Shown piece after piece: positions 35,172 through 45,519 of a DNA stretch of 64,000 nucleotides. Each line of letters starts with the position of its first letter. Position 1 is the stretch's first letter. This stretch comes from Marinomonas ostreistagni (lineage in GTDB: Bacteria; Pseudomonadota; Gammaproteobacteria; Pseudomonadales; Marinomonadaceae). Under the pieces are notes generated by a model that saw only the letters and a program-made list of their open reading frames with translations, did no database searches and was not told the origin of the DNA. The position numbers and the translations under genes were made by a program. The stretch lies in NCBI RefSeq assembly GCF_016888445.1, contig NZ_JAFEKF010000001.1, forward strand, positions 496,001-560,000, given 5' to 3'.

Positions 35172-36530
35172 ATGAGTTACCAATATGATCTATTTGTGAT
35201 CGGAGCAGGTTCCGGTGGTGTACGTGCCAGTCGTGTAGCGGCGTCTAAGGGATTTAAAGTAGGCGTTGCGGAAGCGTCGGCGTTAGGTGGTACCTGCGTC
35301 AATATTGGTTGTGTGCCGAAAAAGCTATTTGTCTACGGCTCAGAATTTTCGCATGTGGCACAACAGGCTAAAGGCTATGGTTGGTCATTTGAGCCACATA
35401 CGTTTGATTGGCAAACTCTGCGTGACAACAAAACCAAAGAAATTGAACGTCTTAATGGTATTTACCAAAATCTTTTAGAAAATCCTGGTGTCACTATTCA
35501 TCGAGGTTACGGTGAGTTGGTAGATGCGCATACGGTTAAAGTGGGTGACGAGACGATTAGCGCAGAGCGCATCTTGATCGCGGTCGGCGCAAAGCCATTT
35601 GTACCAGAATTCCCAGGTAATGATTTGGTGCTAGTGTCCGATGATATGTTCTTCTTGGAGCAGCTGCCTGAGTCCATATTGGTCGTGGGCGGCGGTTATA
35701 TTGCAGTGGAGTTCGCCGGTATCTGCAATGGCTTAGGCGTTAAGACAACCTTGGCATACCGTGGCGATAAACTGCTGCGTGGCTTTGATGACGATGTACG
35801 TGATTTTGCTAGCCAAGAGTACCAGCGTAATGGTGTGGATGTGCAACTAGAAACCGATGTGGCGCGCATTGAAGAATACCAAGGTCAGCGTAAAGTCTTC
35901 TTTAAAGATGGCAGTGAGCAGGTCTTTGGCGCAGTGCTGTACGCTACAGGACGCGTGCCTAATACTGACCAGCTGAATCTTGCTGCCGCCGGCGTTGAGA
36001 CCGATGATAAAGGCGCTATCAAAATTAATAAACGCTACCAGAGCTCGACGGAGAGCGTTTATGCTATCGGCGATGTCACAGACGGCATTCAGCTTACGCC
36101 AGTTGCGATCAAAGAAGCGATGGCACTTATAGGCTACTGGTTTGATGGCATTGAGCCGAATTTTGATTATGACAATATCCCAACAGCGGTGTTCTCACAG
36201 CCAGCGATTGGTACAGTCGGCCTTAGCGAGCAAGAAGCTGATCTGCGTGGTTATGACATTGACGTCTACCAAACTGACTTCAGGGCAATGAAACATACCT
36301 TAACAGGTTCGCAAGAGCGTTGTTTCATGAAGTTGATTGTGGATCGCGCTACCGACAAAGTGCTCGGGGCGCACATGGTTGGCGACTACGCAGGTGAAAT
36401 CATCCAAGGCTTAGGTATCGCAGTCAAAGCCGGTGCTACCAAGGCAGACTTTGATAGTACAGTTGGCGTGCATCCGACCAGTGCCGAAGAGTTTGTCACC
36501 TTTTCCGCAGGCGCCTTGAAAAAACGCTAA
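35172..36530 (+). CDS. gor: Glutathione-disulfide reductase
   Basis: A 452-residue FAD enzyme that regenerates glutathione with NADPH. FAD-binding GAGSGG lies near the N-terminus, and the redox disulfide is in GGTCVNIGCVPKK. GGGYIAVEFAG is the NADPH domain, TGRVPNT follows, and VHPTSAEEF carries the active-site His-Glu. ATG at 35172 is chosen because AAAGGGG lies 6 bases before it; an in-frame ATG five codons upstream is weaker. Confidence 0.95.
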   Translation: MSYQYDLFVIGAGSGGVRASRVAASKGFKVGVAEASALGGTCVNIGCVPKKLFVYGSEFSHVAQQAKGYGWSFEPHTFDWQTLRDNKTKEIERLNGIYQNLLENPGVTIHRGYGELVDAHTVKVGDETISAERILIAVGAKPFVPEFPGNDLVLVSDDMFFLEQLPESILVVGGGYIAVEFAGICNGLGVKTTLAYRGDKLLRGFDDDVRDFASQEYQRNGVDVQLETDVARIEEYQGQRKVFFKDGSEQVFGAVLYATGRVPNTDQLNLAAAGVETDDKGAIKINKRYQSSTESVYAIGDVTDGIQLTPVAIKEAMALIGYWFDGIEPNFDYDNIPTAVFSQPAIGTVGLSEQEADLRGYDIDVYQTDFRAMKHTLTGSQERCFMKLIVDRATDKVLGAHMVGDYAGEIIQGLGIAVKAGATKADFDSTVGVHPTSAEEFVTFSAGALKKR

Positions 36531-36547
36531 ACTTAGGCTTTTAGCCA

Positions 36548-36575
36548 AAGCACTGGGCGTATCAGTCCAGTGCTT
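36548..36575 (+). other. Hairpin just after gor and before pepD
   Basis: A perfect 9-bp stem (AAGCACTGG with CCAGTGCTT) around a ten-base loop. It ends just upstream of the pepD ribosome site (TAGGAG). There is no T-run, so it may be a weak terminator, attenuator or 3'-end stabiliser. Confidence 0.4.
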
Positions 36576-36588
36576 GGTAGGAGTGACA

Positions 36589-38058
36589 ATGAATACCTGG
36601 TTAGAGTCGTTAACCCCCGTCGCCATCTGGCGCCACTTTCGCTTATTGTGCGATACCCCAAGACCTTCCTATCATGAGCAAGCGCTTAGACAGCGATTAC
36701 AAGACTGGGCCCATGAGCTTGGGCTTGAAGCATTTGTCTGTAGCGCTGGCAATTTAATCATCAAAAAGCCTGCAACCCCTGGGATGGAAGACCGAGCGAC
36801 GACGGTGCTACAAGGCCATTTGGATATGGTGGCGCAACAGGAGGCTCAGGTTCAGCACGATTTCTTAACGGACCCCATCGAGACCTATGAACGCGATGGT
36901 TGGGTGCATGCACGGGGAACCACACTTGGCGCGGATAATGGCATCGGTGTCGCGGCAATATTAGCGGTGCTGGAAGCCGATGATTTGGCTCATGGGCCGC
37001 TCGAAGCATTATTTACCATCGAAGAAGAAACCAGCTTGCGCGGCGCAGCTCAGCTTGAACCTGGCTTACTGCAGGGTAAAAGATTATTGAATCTTGACTC
37101 TGAAGATCGTGGTGATGTCTACATTGGCTGTGCTGGCGGCATTGATATCAACGCGCAAGCAGAGTTTCTGCAGCAGCCGATCGATACAGATCATAAAGCG
37201 CTAAAGATTAGCATTGAGGGCCTAACGGGTGGTCATTCAGGCTTGGATATTCATAAAGGGCGCGCTAATGCCAATGTCTTACTGGTGCGTTTGTTGGCGA
37301 CTATGGCACAAAGCATTACGTTTGGCTTATGTGAGCTTAAAGGTGGCACATTGCGCAATGCGATTGCTCGTGACGCCTATGCCGTGATCAGTTTCGCAGC
37401 GCAAGAAGAGGCAGCCGTAATCGGTGTGCTGGATCATCATCGTCGCCTTTTTCAGCATGAATTCAAAGACACAGACCCTGGTCTAGACATCACCGTTCAA
37501 GACACTAGTTTGGTGCCGTCGCTGCCTCCGCTTGAGCAAGCCTCATTGCTCAACACGCTGTTAAGTCTGCCAAATGGCGTGTTACGGATGTCGCCTACAC
37601 TTGCTGATGTGACCGAAACGTCTTGTAATTTTGGCGTGGTAGAGCTGGTAGCCGAAGATCAGCATTTGCATTTTTCAGTGTGCTTGCTGGCCCGCTCGCT
37701 GGTGGATTCCCAAACGCACTACATGGCGCAGCGCGTGCAAGCGCCGCTGACCATGCTCGGCTGTACCGTGGCCTTAGAAAATGCCTATCCTGGTTGGCAG
37801 CCTGAGCCTGAAGCGGGCTTGTTGCAGCAATTTAAACAGGTGCACAAAGATGTCTTGGGTACAGCACCAAATGTTAAGGTGATTCATGCTGGGCTTGAGT
37901 GCGGTATCATTGGTGCGAAATACCCAGGTATGGAAATGGTGTCCTTTGGCCCTAATATTCGCGGCGCTCATTCACCCTCAGAACGGCTCGAGATTGCCTC
38001 CGTGAGTGACTTTTGGTCCTTGTTGGTCGCATTGTTAGCCGCCACGCCTAAGGCTTAG
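36589..38058 (+). CDS. pepD: Aminoacyl-histidine dipeptidase (M20 family)
   Basis: A 489-residue cytosolic metallopeptidase that cleaves dipeptides such as carnosine-like substrates. Zinc-site motifs are VLQGHLDMV, LGADNGIG, EEET and LNLDSED, with the dimerisation lid domain in the middle and IHAGLECG near the end. The length matches PepD. ATG at 36589 follows TAGGAG; an in-frame TTG five codons upstream has no ribosome site. Its stop is only 3 bases before the next gene. Confidence 0.94.
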   Translation: MNTWLESLTPVAIWRHFRLLCDTPRPSYHEQALRQRLQDWAHELGLEAFVCSAGNLIIKKPATPGMEDRATTVLQGHLDMVAQQEAQVQHDFLTDPIETYERDGWVHARGTTLGADNGIGVAAILAVLEADDLAHGPLEALFTIEEETSLRGAAQLEPGLLQGKRLLNLDSEDRGDVYIGCAGGIDINAQAEFLQQPIDTDHKALKISIEGLTGGHSGLDIHKGRANANVLLVRLLATMAQSITFGLCELKGGTLRNAIARDAYAVISFAAQEEAAVIGVLDHHRRLFQHEFKDTDPGLDITVQDTSLVPSLPPLEQASLLNTLLSLPNGVLRMSPTLADVTETSCNFGVVELVAEDQHLHFSVCLLARSLVDSQTHYMAQRVQAPLTMLGCTVALENAYPGWQPEPEAGLLQQFKQVHKDVLGTAPNVKVIHAGLECGIIGAKYPGMEMVSFGPNIRGAHSPSERLEIASVSDFWSLLVALLAATPKA

Positions 38059-38061
38059 AGA

Positions 38062-38814
38062 ATGCAAAACGTACCGTCTGTCACCATTACGCTTGATGAG
38101 CAACGCTATACTTTGGACGCGCAGGAAAACTTGTTGCAAGGTTTATTGAAACGCGGCGCCATGATCAATCATAGCTGCTTGGCCGGTGTATGTCGCAGTT
38201 GTCGTTTATATGACGCCAAAACGCAAGCACCACTGCTCAGCTGCCAAACTCAAGTCAGTGACCCGCTGACTTTGGTAAGTCAGCCAGAGCGGCGCTACGA
38301 TCTTGCGGTGGATCACTACCATGTCGCCCCTTTGTCTGATAAATGGCAGTGGATCGATGCTACGACACCTTTTTCCTTAGAACTGGCACAACCTGTGTTG
38401 TGGCAGTGTGGAGCGCGCCAAGGCCGAGCATTTCAGTGTGCAGCCAATCATGAAAGTGTGCAGTTTGCTCTACCCAGTGATATCGATTTGACACGAACCA
38501 CTTTGAAGCTGGCCGATACTCGCGCACGCTTTTCTTTGGATCCTAGCGCACAAGCGATTGTGATCTGTGATGATGTATGTCTTACCATTGCACAGGCCTT
38601 TCAAGAGAGCCTAGCTGAGCTGGGGATTGCTGCCACGGATCAAGTGTATGCACTTCACGCAGAACAGCCCTATGCTGCGCTTAATTTTAAGCGTTTTGAC
38701 TATGCTTTTATCATCTCTTCTACTGCGGTAAGTCTGACCTCTATTGAGCAATGGCTACAGAACAACCGTGTGCGAGTCGAACAGCCAACCTATCTTACTT
38801 TTGCAGATCAATGA
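38062..38814 (+). CDS. [2Fe-2S] ferredoxin-domain protein, coupled to sbcDC
   Basis: A 250-residue cytosolic protein. The N-terminal third (about 1-80) is a plant-type ferredoxin: CLAGVCRSC gives the C-x4-C-x2-C set and LLSCQTQ the fourth cysteine. The remaining 170 residues resemble a ferredoxin-reductase-like fold only weakly and lack a clear FAD or NAD motif. It is therefore probably a degenerate or non-reductase electron carrier. It starts 3 bases after pepD, and its TGA overlaps the sbcD ATG by 4 bases. Coupling to SbcCD is unusual. Confidence 0.8.
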   Translation: MQNVPSVTITLDEQRYTLDAQENLLQGLLKRGAMINHSCLAGVCRSCRLYDAKTQAPLLSCQTQVSDPLTLVSQPERRYDLAVDHYHVAPLSDKWQWIDATTPFSLELAQPVLWQCGARQGRAFQCAANHESVQFALPSDIDLTRTTLKLADTRARFSLDPSAQAIVICDDVCLTIAQAFQESLAELGIAATDQVYALHAEQPYAALNFKRFDYAFIISSTAVSLTSIEQWLQNNRVRVEQPTYLTFADQ

Positions 38815-40004
38815 AACTTTTACATACTTCTGACTGGCACTTAGGCCAGAATTTCATGGGCAAAAGTCGCCTTGAAGAACACCAGCGTTTTATCGCTTGG
38901 CTGGAGCAAACCGTATCGGAACAGCAGATTGAATGTGTCATTTTGGCGGGAGATGTGTTTGATACCTCAACCCCTGCAAGTTACGCCCGTGAGCTTTACC
39001 ACGATTGCGTCATTCGCCTTAATAAGCTCAACTGTCAGTTTATCGTCGTGGCGGGTAATCATGATTCCGTCAGTGTGCTGAATGAGAGCAAACGCTTGCT
39101 TGCTAAGCTTAGTACCTATGTGGTGACAGAGCCTGCTTGGCAACATCCAAATGACGCAATCATTGCATTGACGGATGTTCATGGGGAGCTAGCGGCAGTC
39201 GTATGTGCCATTCCTTTTTTACGGCCGCGAGATATGGTGCGCTATGAAGCCGGTCAGTCTGGTGCCGACAAACAGTTAAATCTCGCTGAGCAAATCAAGC
39301 GCTATTACCAGCAGCAATTTGAATGCGCGCAAGCTCAAGCCAAGAATGTGCCAATTATCGGTACTGGGCATCTCACCATGGTAGGTGGTGAGACAACGGA
39401 TTCGGTGCGAGATATTTATGTCGGTACCCTTGAATCATTGCCGCCAAGCATGTTGCCAGAGTTTGATTATCTGGCACTTGGGCACATACATAAGCCTATG
39501 CCAATTGGTGTTAAGCACCATTGGCGCTACTCAGGCTCGCCGTTGGCGATGAGCTTTGATGAAGCCAATGGTCCCAAGTCTGTTTGTATCTTTGACACGA
39601 TTACACGAGAAGTCGAGCGCATCACAGTGCCAGCGTTTCGTCAGTTAATCACCCTTAGTGGTTCGCGCAAGCAGTTGTTAGAACAGGTGGAAGCCCTAGA
39701 CGATCAGCAAGAGTTAGCGCTTTGGTTAGATCTGACCGTGACCGAAGACATTAATTTGGGTCCTTTTCAAGAGCAATTAGGAGAGCTGTGCGCACAGCGT
39801 AATATGGAGGTCGTCAAAGTGCAGCGCAGTCGTAAAACTGCAAATTTATTTGCAGGGACGGGGGAGACGGCGACCTTAGAAGACATTCGCCCTGAAGACG
39901 TATTTGAGCGCTTATTAGTGGAGAAAGAGGTCGAGCCTGAACGTGCTAAAACGTTAACCCAGTTATTTAAAGAGTTAGCGTACGAGCAGGAGGAAGAGGT
40001 ATGA
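38811..40004 (+). CDS. sbcD: Exonuclease subunit SbcD (Mre11 family)
   Basis: A 397-residue nuclease subunit of the SbcCD complex. The metallophosphoesterase motifs are TSDWHLGQ, LAGDVFDTS, VAGNHDS and GHIHKP. The N-terminus MKLLHTSDWHLG fixes the start at 38811, overlapping the previous gene's TGA. SbcCD degrades hairpins and processes double-strand ends. The TGA overlaps the sbcC ATG by 4 bases. Confidence 0.95.
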   Translation: MKLLHTSDWHLGQNFMGKSRLEEHQRFIAWLEQTVSEQQIECVILAGDVFDTSTPASYARELYHDCVIRLNKLNCQFIVVAGNHDSVSVLNESKRLLAKLSTYVVTEPAWQHPNDAIIALTDVHGELAAVVCAIPFLRPRDMVRYEAGQSGADKQLNLAEQIKRYYQQQFECAQAQAKNVPIIGTGHLTMVGGETTDSVRDIYVGTLESLPPSMLPEFDYLALGHIHKPMPIGVKHHWRYSGSPLAMSFDEANGPKSVCIFDTITREVERITVPAFRQLITLSGSRKQLLEQVEALDDQQELALWLDLTVTEDINLGPFQEQLGELCAQRNMEVVKVQRSRKTANLFAGTGETATLEDIRPEDVFERLLVEKEVEPERAKTLTQLFKELAYEQEEEV

Positions 40005-43000
40005 AAATCTGCTCTTTGCGTTTTGAAAACTTAAACTCCCTAAAAGGGAAATGGCATATCGACTTCGAAGCCGAACCCTTCAAGGATGCAGGTATCTTTG
40101 CCATCACCGGGCCGACTGGGGCAGGTAAATCCACCTTGCTCGATGCGATCTGTTTGGCTCTCTACCATCAGACGCCACGAGTAAACGTGTCCCAATCGGC
40201 CAATGATGTAATGACAAGGCACACAGCGTATTGTGCTGCTGAGGTGGTGTTTGAAGTTAAAGGCCAGCGTTACATCGCCTTTTGGGAGCAAAAGCGTGCC
40301 CGCAATAAAGCCGATGGTAATCTGCAGCCGATTCAATGTAGTTTGAGTTTGTTTGACGGCACCATTGTCGCGGATAAGGTGGCGCATAAACTCAGCCAAG
40401 TAGCGGATATTACCGGCTTGGATTTTGCGCGATTTACACGTTCAATGATGCTGGCGCAAGGTGGCTTTGCGGCGTTTTTGAATGCCAAGACCGATGAGCG
40501 TGCAGAGTTATTAGAAGAGTTAACCGGTACCGAGATTTATGCCCAAATCTCACGCCAGATATTCGAACGGCACCGTGAACAAAAAGCCCACATCAAAACC
40601 TTAGAATCAGTGCAAGCAAGTCAGCAGTTGATGGATGATGATGCTTGGCAAGCCTTGCAAGCAAAGCGAGAAGACGCTGAACAACGCCAAGCGACTGAGC
40701 AGGCTTATCTTAGTGACCTGCAAACCGTCGCACAGTGGTATGAGCAACAGGAACGCTTGCAGCAATCTTTGACTCAGCAAATGCAGCAAAAGCAGCAAGC
40801 AATAGCGCATTTAGCGGATATCGAAGCGGACAACCTGCGTCTAAAAAAAGCTTATGAAGCACGCCGAATTGAGCCAGAGTATCAAGCTAAAATCGCCGCC
40901 GAAGAAACCCTGTTAAACGAGCAAAATCGTGCGCAATCGCTTAGCCAAACTTATGCTCAAGCTGAGCAGTATACGGCAACCCTGCAAGATGCGCTCAATC
41001 ATGCTGAGCAACATTTGGCGGATTGTCAGCAAGTGCAAACGAGCTTTGAAGACGCGGCGCAAACGACTTGGTTACCACTGGAAACACGTATAGCCAGTTG
41101 CACGCAAGCGCTGTCCGAAATTCAGCAGCGCGTTGGCGATAGCCAGCGGCAAGCAGAGCAGCTCACTCAAGAGTTACAGCGCTTAACGCAGCAACAGCAA
41201 CAGCTAGAGCAGCAGCGCCAGCAGTATAATGCCGCCCTAGAGCGCTGGCAGGACGGTGCTAAAGCAATTGCCCAAAAAGAAAAGTGGCAACTGCAAGCTG
41301 ACTCAATCACTGCCCTGCGGGCGCGTCAAAGCGAGCTTGAACAGCTACGCACGCAAGGTGAGCAAGACCACACCCAAGCGCTGGAGCAACAAGCACAGCA
41401 ACAACTGCGTACTACCGAGTTAGAATCACAATACCAAGCTCAGATCACACGACTGAATACTATTGATCTTAAAATAGACGAGCTGTTAAAAGGCGAGACT
41501 TACTCGACATGGTTGGACAATTTTGAGACACAATCACAACAATATACGCGGTGCCAGCAGCAATTGCAGGCAGCAGAGCGCTATCAGCAGTGGCAGCAAA
41601 CTAAGCAAGAGTACGACACTCAATATCAGACACTGCGACAGCAAGCAGATGAAGTGAATGATGGTATTGTCGCCAAAGAGTCCGATTTAGCGCAATTGCA
41701 TCAGCGTATAGAAGATTTAGCGCAGCGCATTCAATTACAGCAACGAGTGGCGATCTTGGAGCAAGAGCGAGCTCAATTACAGTCCGGGATTCCTTGTGTG
41801 CTGTGTGGGTCCAAAGATCATGATTTGGCCAATGTCACCGCTCTCGCTCAAGACGATTCTTTGTCCGAGCGACTGGAGCGATATCAGACCGACCTTAAGC
41901 AACAGCAACAGGGATTGCATCAAGCACAGCAGACTCTTGCTCGACTTAATGGCCGAATTGAGTTGCTGCAAACACAACAGACCGCTCATGATGCAATGCT
42001 AACGCAATGGCAAAGCGAGTGGCCGCAAGTATTAGCCCCTGACTTTAGCCTAGAGGACGCACGTACTTCGCTTACATGGCTAGAGCAGCAGATAGCGCAA
42101 GCGAAACACATACAAAGATCGTATCAGCAACTCGATGCTGAGCGTCGTGATGTTACGCAAGCCTACAATCAAGCGGCGCAAGCGTTGCACCAAGAGCAGT
42201 TGTTGCTGCAGCAATATAATCAACAGGTTGCGCAACTGGCTCAGCAGCGTAGTGATCAAAGCCAGCAGATCGAGGCGGCGCAGCGACAAGCACAGCAGAC
42301 CACGGATGCGTTACAACAATCTATTGCCGCGTTAACTCATGACGCAGACTTGCTTGAGCAGGTGCCGCACAATATTGAGGCTGTTAGTGCAGCGCTAGAG
42401 GCGTGGCAAATTGCGGATCAAAGCGTACAGCAATTGGCTCAGCAAGCCGAGCACTGTCAATGGCGCCTGGATCAAGTCACGCAACAACAGCAAGCGCTTA
42501 GTCAGCAGCTTGCACAACAGCAGGCTGAGCTGACAGATCAGCAAGCCGAGTTGGATACGTTGCGACAGCGTTATGACACAGGATTGTCGGGTAAAACGGT
42601 ACAGCAACATCGCCAACAGCATAACCAAAATGTGCAGGCAGCAAGGGCCGCTAAAGAGTCGGCTGGAGCAAGGTTGACACAGCATGCAATAGAGCAAACT
42701 CAGATCGCGACACGACTAGAATCTGCTCAAGCACACATCGAACAGGCGCAACAAACCTTGACTGAACAACTTGGTGTCTGGAGTAGTGCTTTGCAGACCT
42801 CTGGTTTTGACAGTGAGGCCGATTGGAGCCTAGCACGGCTGAATGAAGAGGAGCTTGAGCGCTTGGCACAGCAGAAACTTACCGCTGACAACGCGCTGCA
42901 AAACATTGAGGCCTTGTTGGCGCAAACGCAGCAGCACATTACCGCCCACCAGCTGCAATTTGAGCAACTGCCAAAGTTAGAGAGTTTTGACAATCTTACG

Positions 43001-43666
43001 ACGCTGCAGCAAATCATCGATACGCATCAAGCTCAGTATCAAGCGTTATTAGTGGAGCTTGGACAGCTTGCTGAACGTATTGAGACGGAGCAGAAAAAGC
43101 GTGCACGTAATCAAACCATGTTGCAGGACATTGCCGAGCAAAAAGCGGCCTTTGTTTGGTTGGATGACCTGAATGGTTTAATTGGCTCGGCGGATGGTGC
43201 TCGATTTAGGCGCTATGCTCAAAGTGTTACGTTGGACCATTTAGTATGGCTGGCGAATCGCCACCTAGAAGTTTTGCATGGCCGATATCAGCTGCAGCGC
43301 CAAGCAGGGGAAGGATTACATCTAGAAGTAGTGGATCGCTGGCAGGGAGATAGTCACCGCGATACCAAAACCTTATCGGGTGGTGAGTCCTTTTTGGTGA
43401 GTTTGGCGCTGGCGGTCTCTTTGTCTGATTTGGTGTCTCACAAAACGTCGATTGATTCACTCTTTTTAGATGAGGGTTTTGGTACCCTTGATAGTGAAAC
43501 TCTAGACATTGCTTTGGATGCCTTGGACCGATTAAATAGTCGCGGTAAAACCATTGGTGTGATCAGTCATGTGGAAGCCCTTAAGGAGCGAATTCCAGTG
43601 CAGCTTAAGGTGCATAAACAAGCGGGATTGGGCGTTTCGACGTTGGCGCGTGAGTTTCGTGCCTAG
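40001..43666 (+). CDS. sbcC: Exonuclease subunit SbcC (Rad50-like ATPase)
   Basis: A 1221-residue SMC-like ATPase. Walker A GPTGAGKS is at 37-44, and long coiled coils flank a zinc hook CVLC (C599 and C602). The ABC signature LSGGESFLVSLALAVSLSD and Walker B SLFLDEGFG lie near the C-terminus. The coiled coils are very rich in glutamine (runs such as QQQQ). It is longer than E. coli SbcC (about 1050) because of these coils. It forms the SbcCD nuclease with SbcD. Confidence 0.95.
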   Translation: MKICSLRFENLNSLKGKWHIDFEAEPFKDAGIFAITGPTGAGKSTLLDAICLALYHQTPRVNVSQSANDVMTRHTAYCAAEVVFEVKGQRYIAFWEQKRARNKADGNLQPIQCSLSLFDGTIVADKVAHKLSQVADITGLDFARFTRSMMLAQGGFAAFLNAKTDERAELLEELTGTEIYAQISRQIFERHREQKAHIKTLESVQASQQLMDDDAWQALQAKREDAEQRQATEQAYLSDLQTVAQWYEQQERLQQSLTQQMQQKQQAIAHLADIEADNLRLKKAYEARRIEPEYQAKIAAEETLLNEQNRAQSLSQTYAQAEQYTATLQDALNHAEQHLADCQQVQTSFEDAAQTTWLPLETRIASCTQALSEIQQRVGDSQRQAEQLTQELQRLTQQQQQLEQQRQQYNAALERWQDGAKAIAQKEKWQLQADSITALRARQSELEQLRTQGEQDHTQALEQQAQQQLRTTELESQYQAQITRLNTIDLKIDELLKGETYSTWLDNFETQSQQYTRCQQQLQAAERYQQWQQTKQEYDTQYQTLRQQADEVNDGIVAKESDLAQLHQRIEDLAQRIQLQQRVAILEQERAQLQSGIPCVLCGSKDHDLANVTALAQDDSLSERLERYQTDLKQQQQGLHQAQQTLARLNGRIELLQTQQTAHDAMLTQWQSEWPQVLAPDFSLEDARTSLTWLEQQIAQAKHIQRSYQQLDAERRDVTQAYNQAAQALHQEQLLLQQYNQQVAQLAQQRSDQSQQIEAAQRQAQQTTDALQQSIAALTHDADLLEQVPHNIEAVSAALEAWQIADQSVQQLAQQAEHCQWRLDQVTQQQQALSQQLAQQQAELTDQQAELDTLRQRYDTGLSGKTVQQHRQQHNQNVQAARAAKESAGARLTQHAIEQTQIATRLESAQAHIEQAQQTLTEQLGVWSSALQTSGFDSEADWSLARLNEEELERLAQQKLTADNALQNIEALLAQTQQHITAHQLQFEQLPKLESFDNLTTLQQIIDTHQAQYQALLVELGQLAERIETEQKKRARNQTMLQDIAEQKAAFVWLDDLNGLIGSADGARFRRYAQSVTLDHLVWLANRHLEVLHGRYQLQRQAGEGLHLEVVDRWQGDSHRDTKTLSGGESFLVSLALAVSLSDLVSHKTSIDSLFLDEGFGTLDSETLDIALDALDRLNSRGKTIGVISHVEALKERIPVQLKVHKQAGLGVSTLAREFRA

Positions 43667-43932
43667 ATAAGACTATCACGGACTGAGTTTTCCCCAGCTT
43701 TACGGGCACAACCTTGTAAATAAGTTGTAAAAGTTAAATAAAATCAGCTGTTTGTGTGTTTGATCTAAATTGCACAACAGAGGGGGCTGGGGCACAATAA
43801 ATCCAGATTAATGTGTTTGTTTTAAGATCTATTGCTTCAATTCCGAGTGTATATTGTTAGAATAACAGGCCGCATTAGAAAATCGTTTAAGACGATTTCT
43901 ACCGCATTGATTTAATTAAGGAAATTCTTTAG

Positions 43933-44661
43933 ATGTCAGATAATGACTTTCGTCTCAAAGGGAGTGTCGTCACCACAGTACTGCTCGAAGTACGAACCCC
44001 CAATGTAGATCAAATCGAATTAGGCCTGAAAGAAAAAATTGCGCAAGTGCCGCAGTTTTTTGATCAAGTGCCGCTGATTATCGACATAAGCGCCTGTGTC
44101 GCAGATATTACATTAGAGCTCATGCAAACATTGTTTGATCGCTGTCGTACGCTCGGTTTGGCAGTGATTGGTTGGCGTTGTGCTCAGGACAACATCCCAG
44201 CGTGGCGTTTTGACTGCCCGCTGCCGCTGTTGCCCAATGCTAATAGTCGTAGCATTAGCGCCAAAGCGCCGCCTGCAGCGCCGAACAAAGATCCTGATGT
44301 GGTGATTAAGACAGTTGTCGAAGAGATCGAAGTGTCGCAACCCACTAAAATCGTGACCAAGCCAGTTCGCTCAGGGCAGCAGATTTATGCGCCGGGTGAT
44401 TTAGTGGTGATGTCGCAAGTCAGTGCGGGGGCAGAAGTATTGGCAGAAGGAAATATTCATGTTTACGGCGCTTTGCGAGGCCGTGCCTTAGCAGGGGTAA
44501 AAGGTAACGCCGAAGCAAGAGTATTTTGTAAAAGCTTAGAGGCTGAGCTGGTTGCCATCGCTGGCAATTTTATGTTGAGCGATGCCCTGCAAAAAATCAT
44601 TTGGAAAGATGCCGCGCAAGTGCTATTAGTGGATGATACGTTGGAAATCGCCCCACTATAA
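43933..44661 (+). CDS. minC: Septum-site determining protein MinC
   Basis: A 242-residue inhibitor of FtsZ assembly. The N-terminal domain (about 1-105) contacts FtsZ, and the C-terminal beta-helix (about 125-225) has GDLVVMSQVSAGAEVLAEGNIHVYG, which binds MinD. A charged linker lies between them. It heads the minCDE operon. Confidence 0.94.
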   Translation: MSDNDFRLKGSVVTTVLLEVRTPNVDQIELGLKEKIAQVPQFFDQVPLIIDISACVADITLELMQTLFDRCRTLGLAVIGWRCAQDNIPAWRFDCPLPLLPNANSRSISAKAPPAAPNKDPDVVIKTVVEEIEVSQPTKIVTKPVRSGQQIYAPGDLVVMSQVSAGAEVLAEGNIHVYGALRGRALAGVKGNAEARVFCKSLEAELVAIAGNFMLSDALQKIIWKDAAQVLLVDDTLEIAPL

Positions 44662-44708
44662 GTAAGTTAGGGCAAAGGCTATAAGAATTTAGTTTGGGGG
44701 ATAAATAG

Positions 44709-45518
44709 TTGGCTAAAATTATCGTCGTCACCTCCGGTAAAGGTGGGGTAGGCAAAACAACTTCTAGTGCTGCTATCGGTACTGGGTTAGCGTTAAAAGG
44801 TTACAAAACCGCGATCATCGACTTTGATGTGGGTTTGCGTAATCTTGATTTGATTATGGGTTGTGAGCGTCGTGTGGTGTACGATTTTGTCAACGTGATC
44901 AATGGTGAAGCGTCTTTGACGCAAGCGCTGATCAAAGACAAGCGCACCAAAGATTTGTACATTCTGCCGGCGTCACAAACCCGCGACAAAGACGCTCTGA
45001 CTCACGAAGGGGTTGAGAAAATCTTAACCGAAATGTCGCAAGAGTTTGATTACATCGTGTGTGACTCACCTGCAGGTATTGAGCGTGGTGCACAGATGGC
45101 ATTGTATTTTGCTGACGTTGCGATTGTTGCGACCAACCCTGAAGTGTCATCCGTGCGTGACTCGGATCGTATTCTAGGTATTTTGCAAAGCAAGAGTCGT
45201 CGTGCCGAGCGTGGCGAAGCGCCGATTGAAGAGCATCTGCTGTTGACGCGCTACAATCCTGAGCGCGTTTCCGAAGGTGAGATGCTGAGTGTGGCCGATG
45301 TGGAAGAGATTCTAGCCATTCCATTGCTGGGTGTGATTCCAGAGTCAGAGGCGGTATTGAAAGCGTCTAACCAAGGTACGCCTGTGATTTTGGATAACGA
45401 TGCGGTGGCCGGCCAAGCATACGCGGATGCAGTGGATCGACTATTGGGCGAAGAGCGCCCGTTGCGTTTCACTGATATTCAAAAGAAAGGATTCTTCAAA
45501 CGTCTACTGGGGGGCTAA
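44709..45518 (+). CDS. minD: Septum-site determining ATPase MinD
   Basis: A 269-residue membrane ATPase that recruits MinC. The deviant Walker A KGGVGKTT is at 11-18, [10 protein letters not shown] follows, and an amphipathic C-terminal membrane helix ([13 protein letters not shown]) closes it. The start is a TTG at 44709, preceded by GGGGGA. E. coli MinD has the same N-terminus. Confidence 0.95.
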   Translation: MAKIIVVTSGKGGVGKTTSSAAIGTGLALKGYKTAIIDFDVGLRNLDLIMGCERRVVYDFVNVINGEASLTQALIKDKRTKDLYILPASQTRDKDALTHEGVEKILTEMSQEFDYIVCDSPAGIERGAQMALYFADVAIVATNPEVSSVRDSDRILGILQSKSRRAERGEAPIEEHLLLTRYNPERVSEGEMLSVADVEEILAIPLLGVIPESEAVLKASNQGTPVILDNDAVAGQAYADAVDRLLGEERPLRFTDIQKKGFFKRLLGG

Positions 45519-45519
45519 C

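Noticed and set aside
40001-43666. Tandem repeats in sbcC as microsatellite or CRISPR-like repeats
   Set aside because: The repeats are irregular CAG/CAA codons for coiled-coil glutamines with no fixed spacer or unit.
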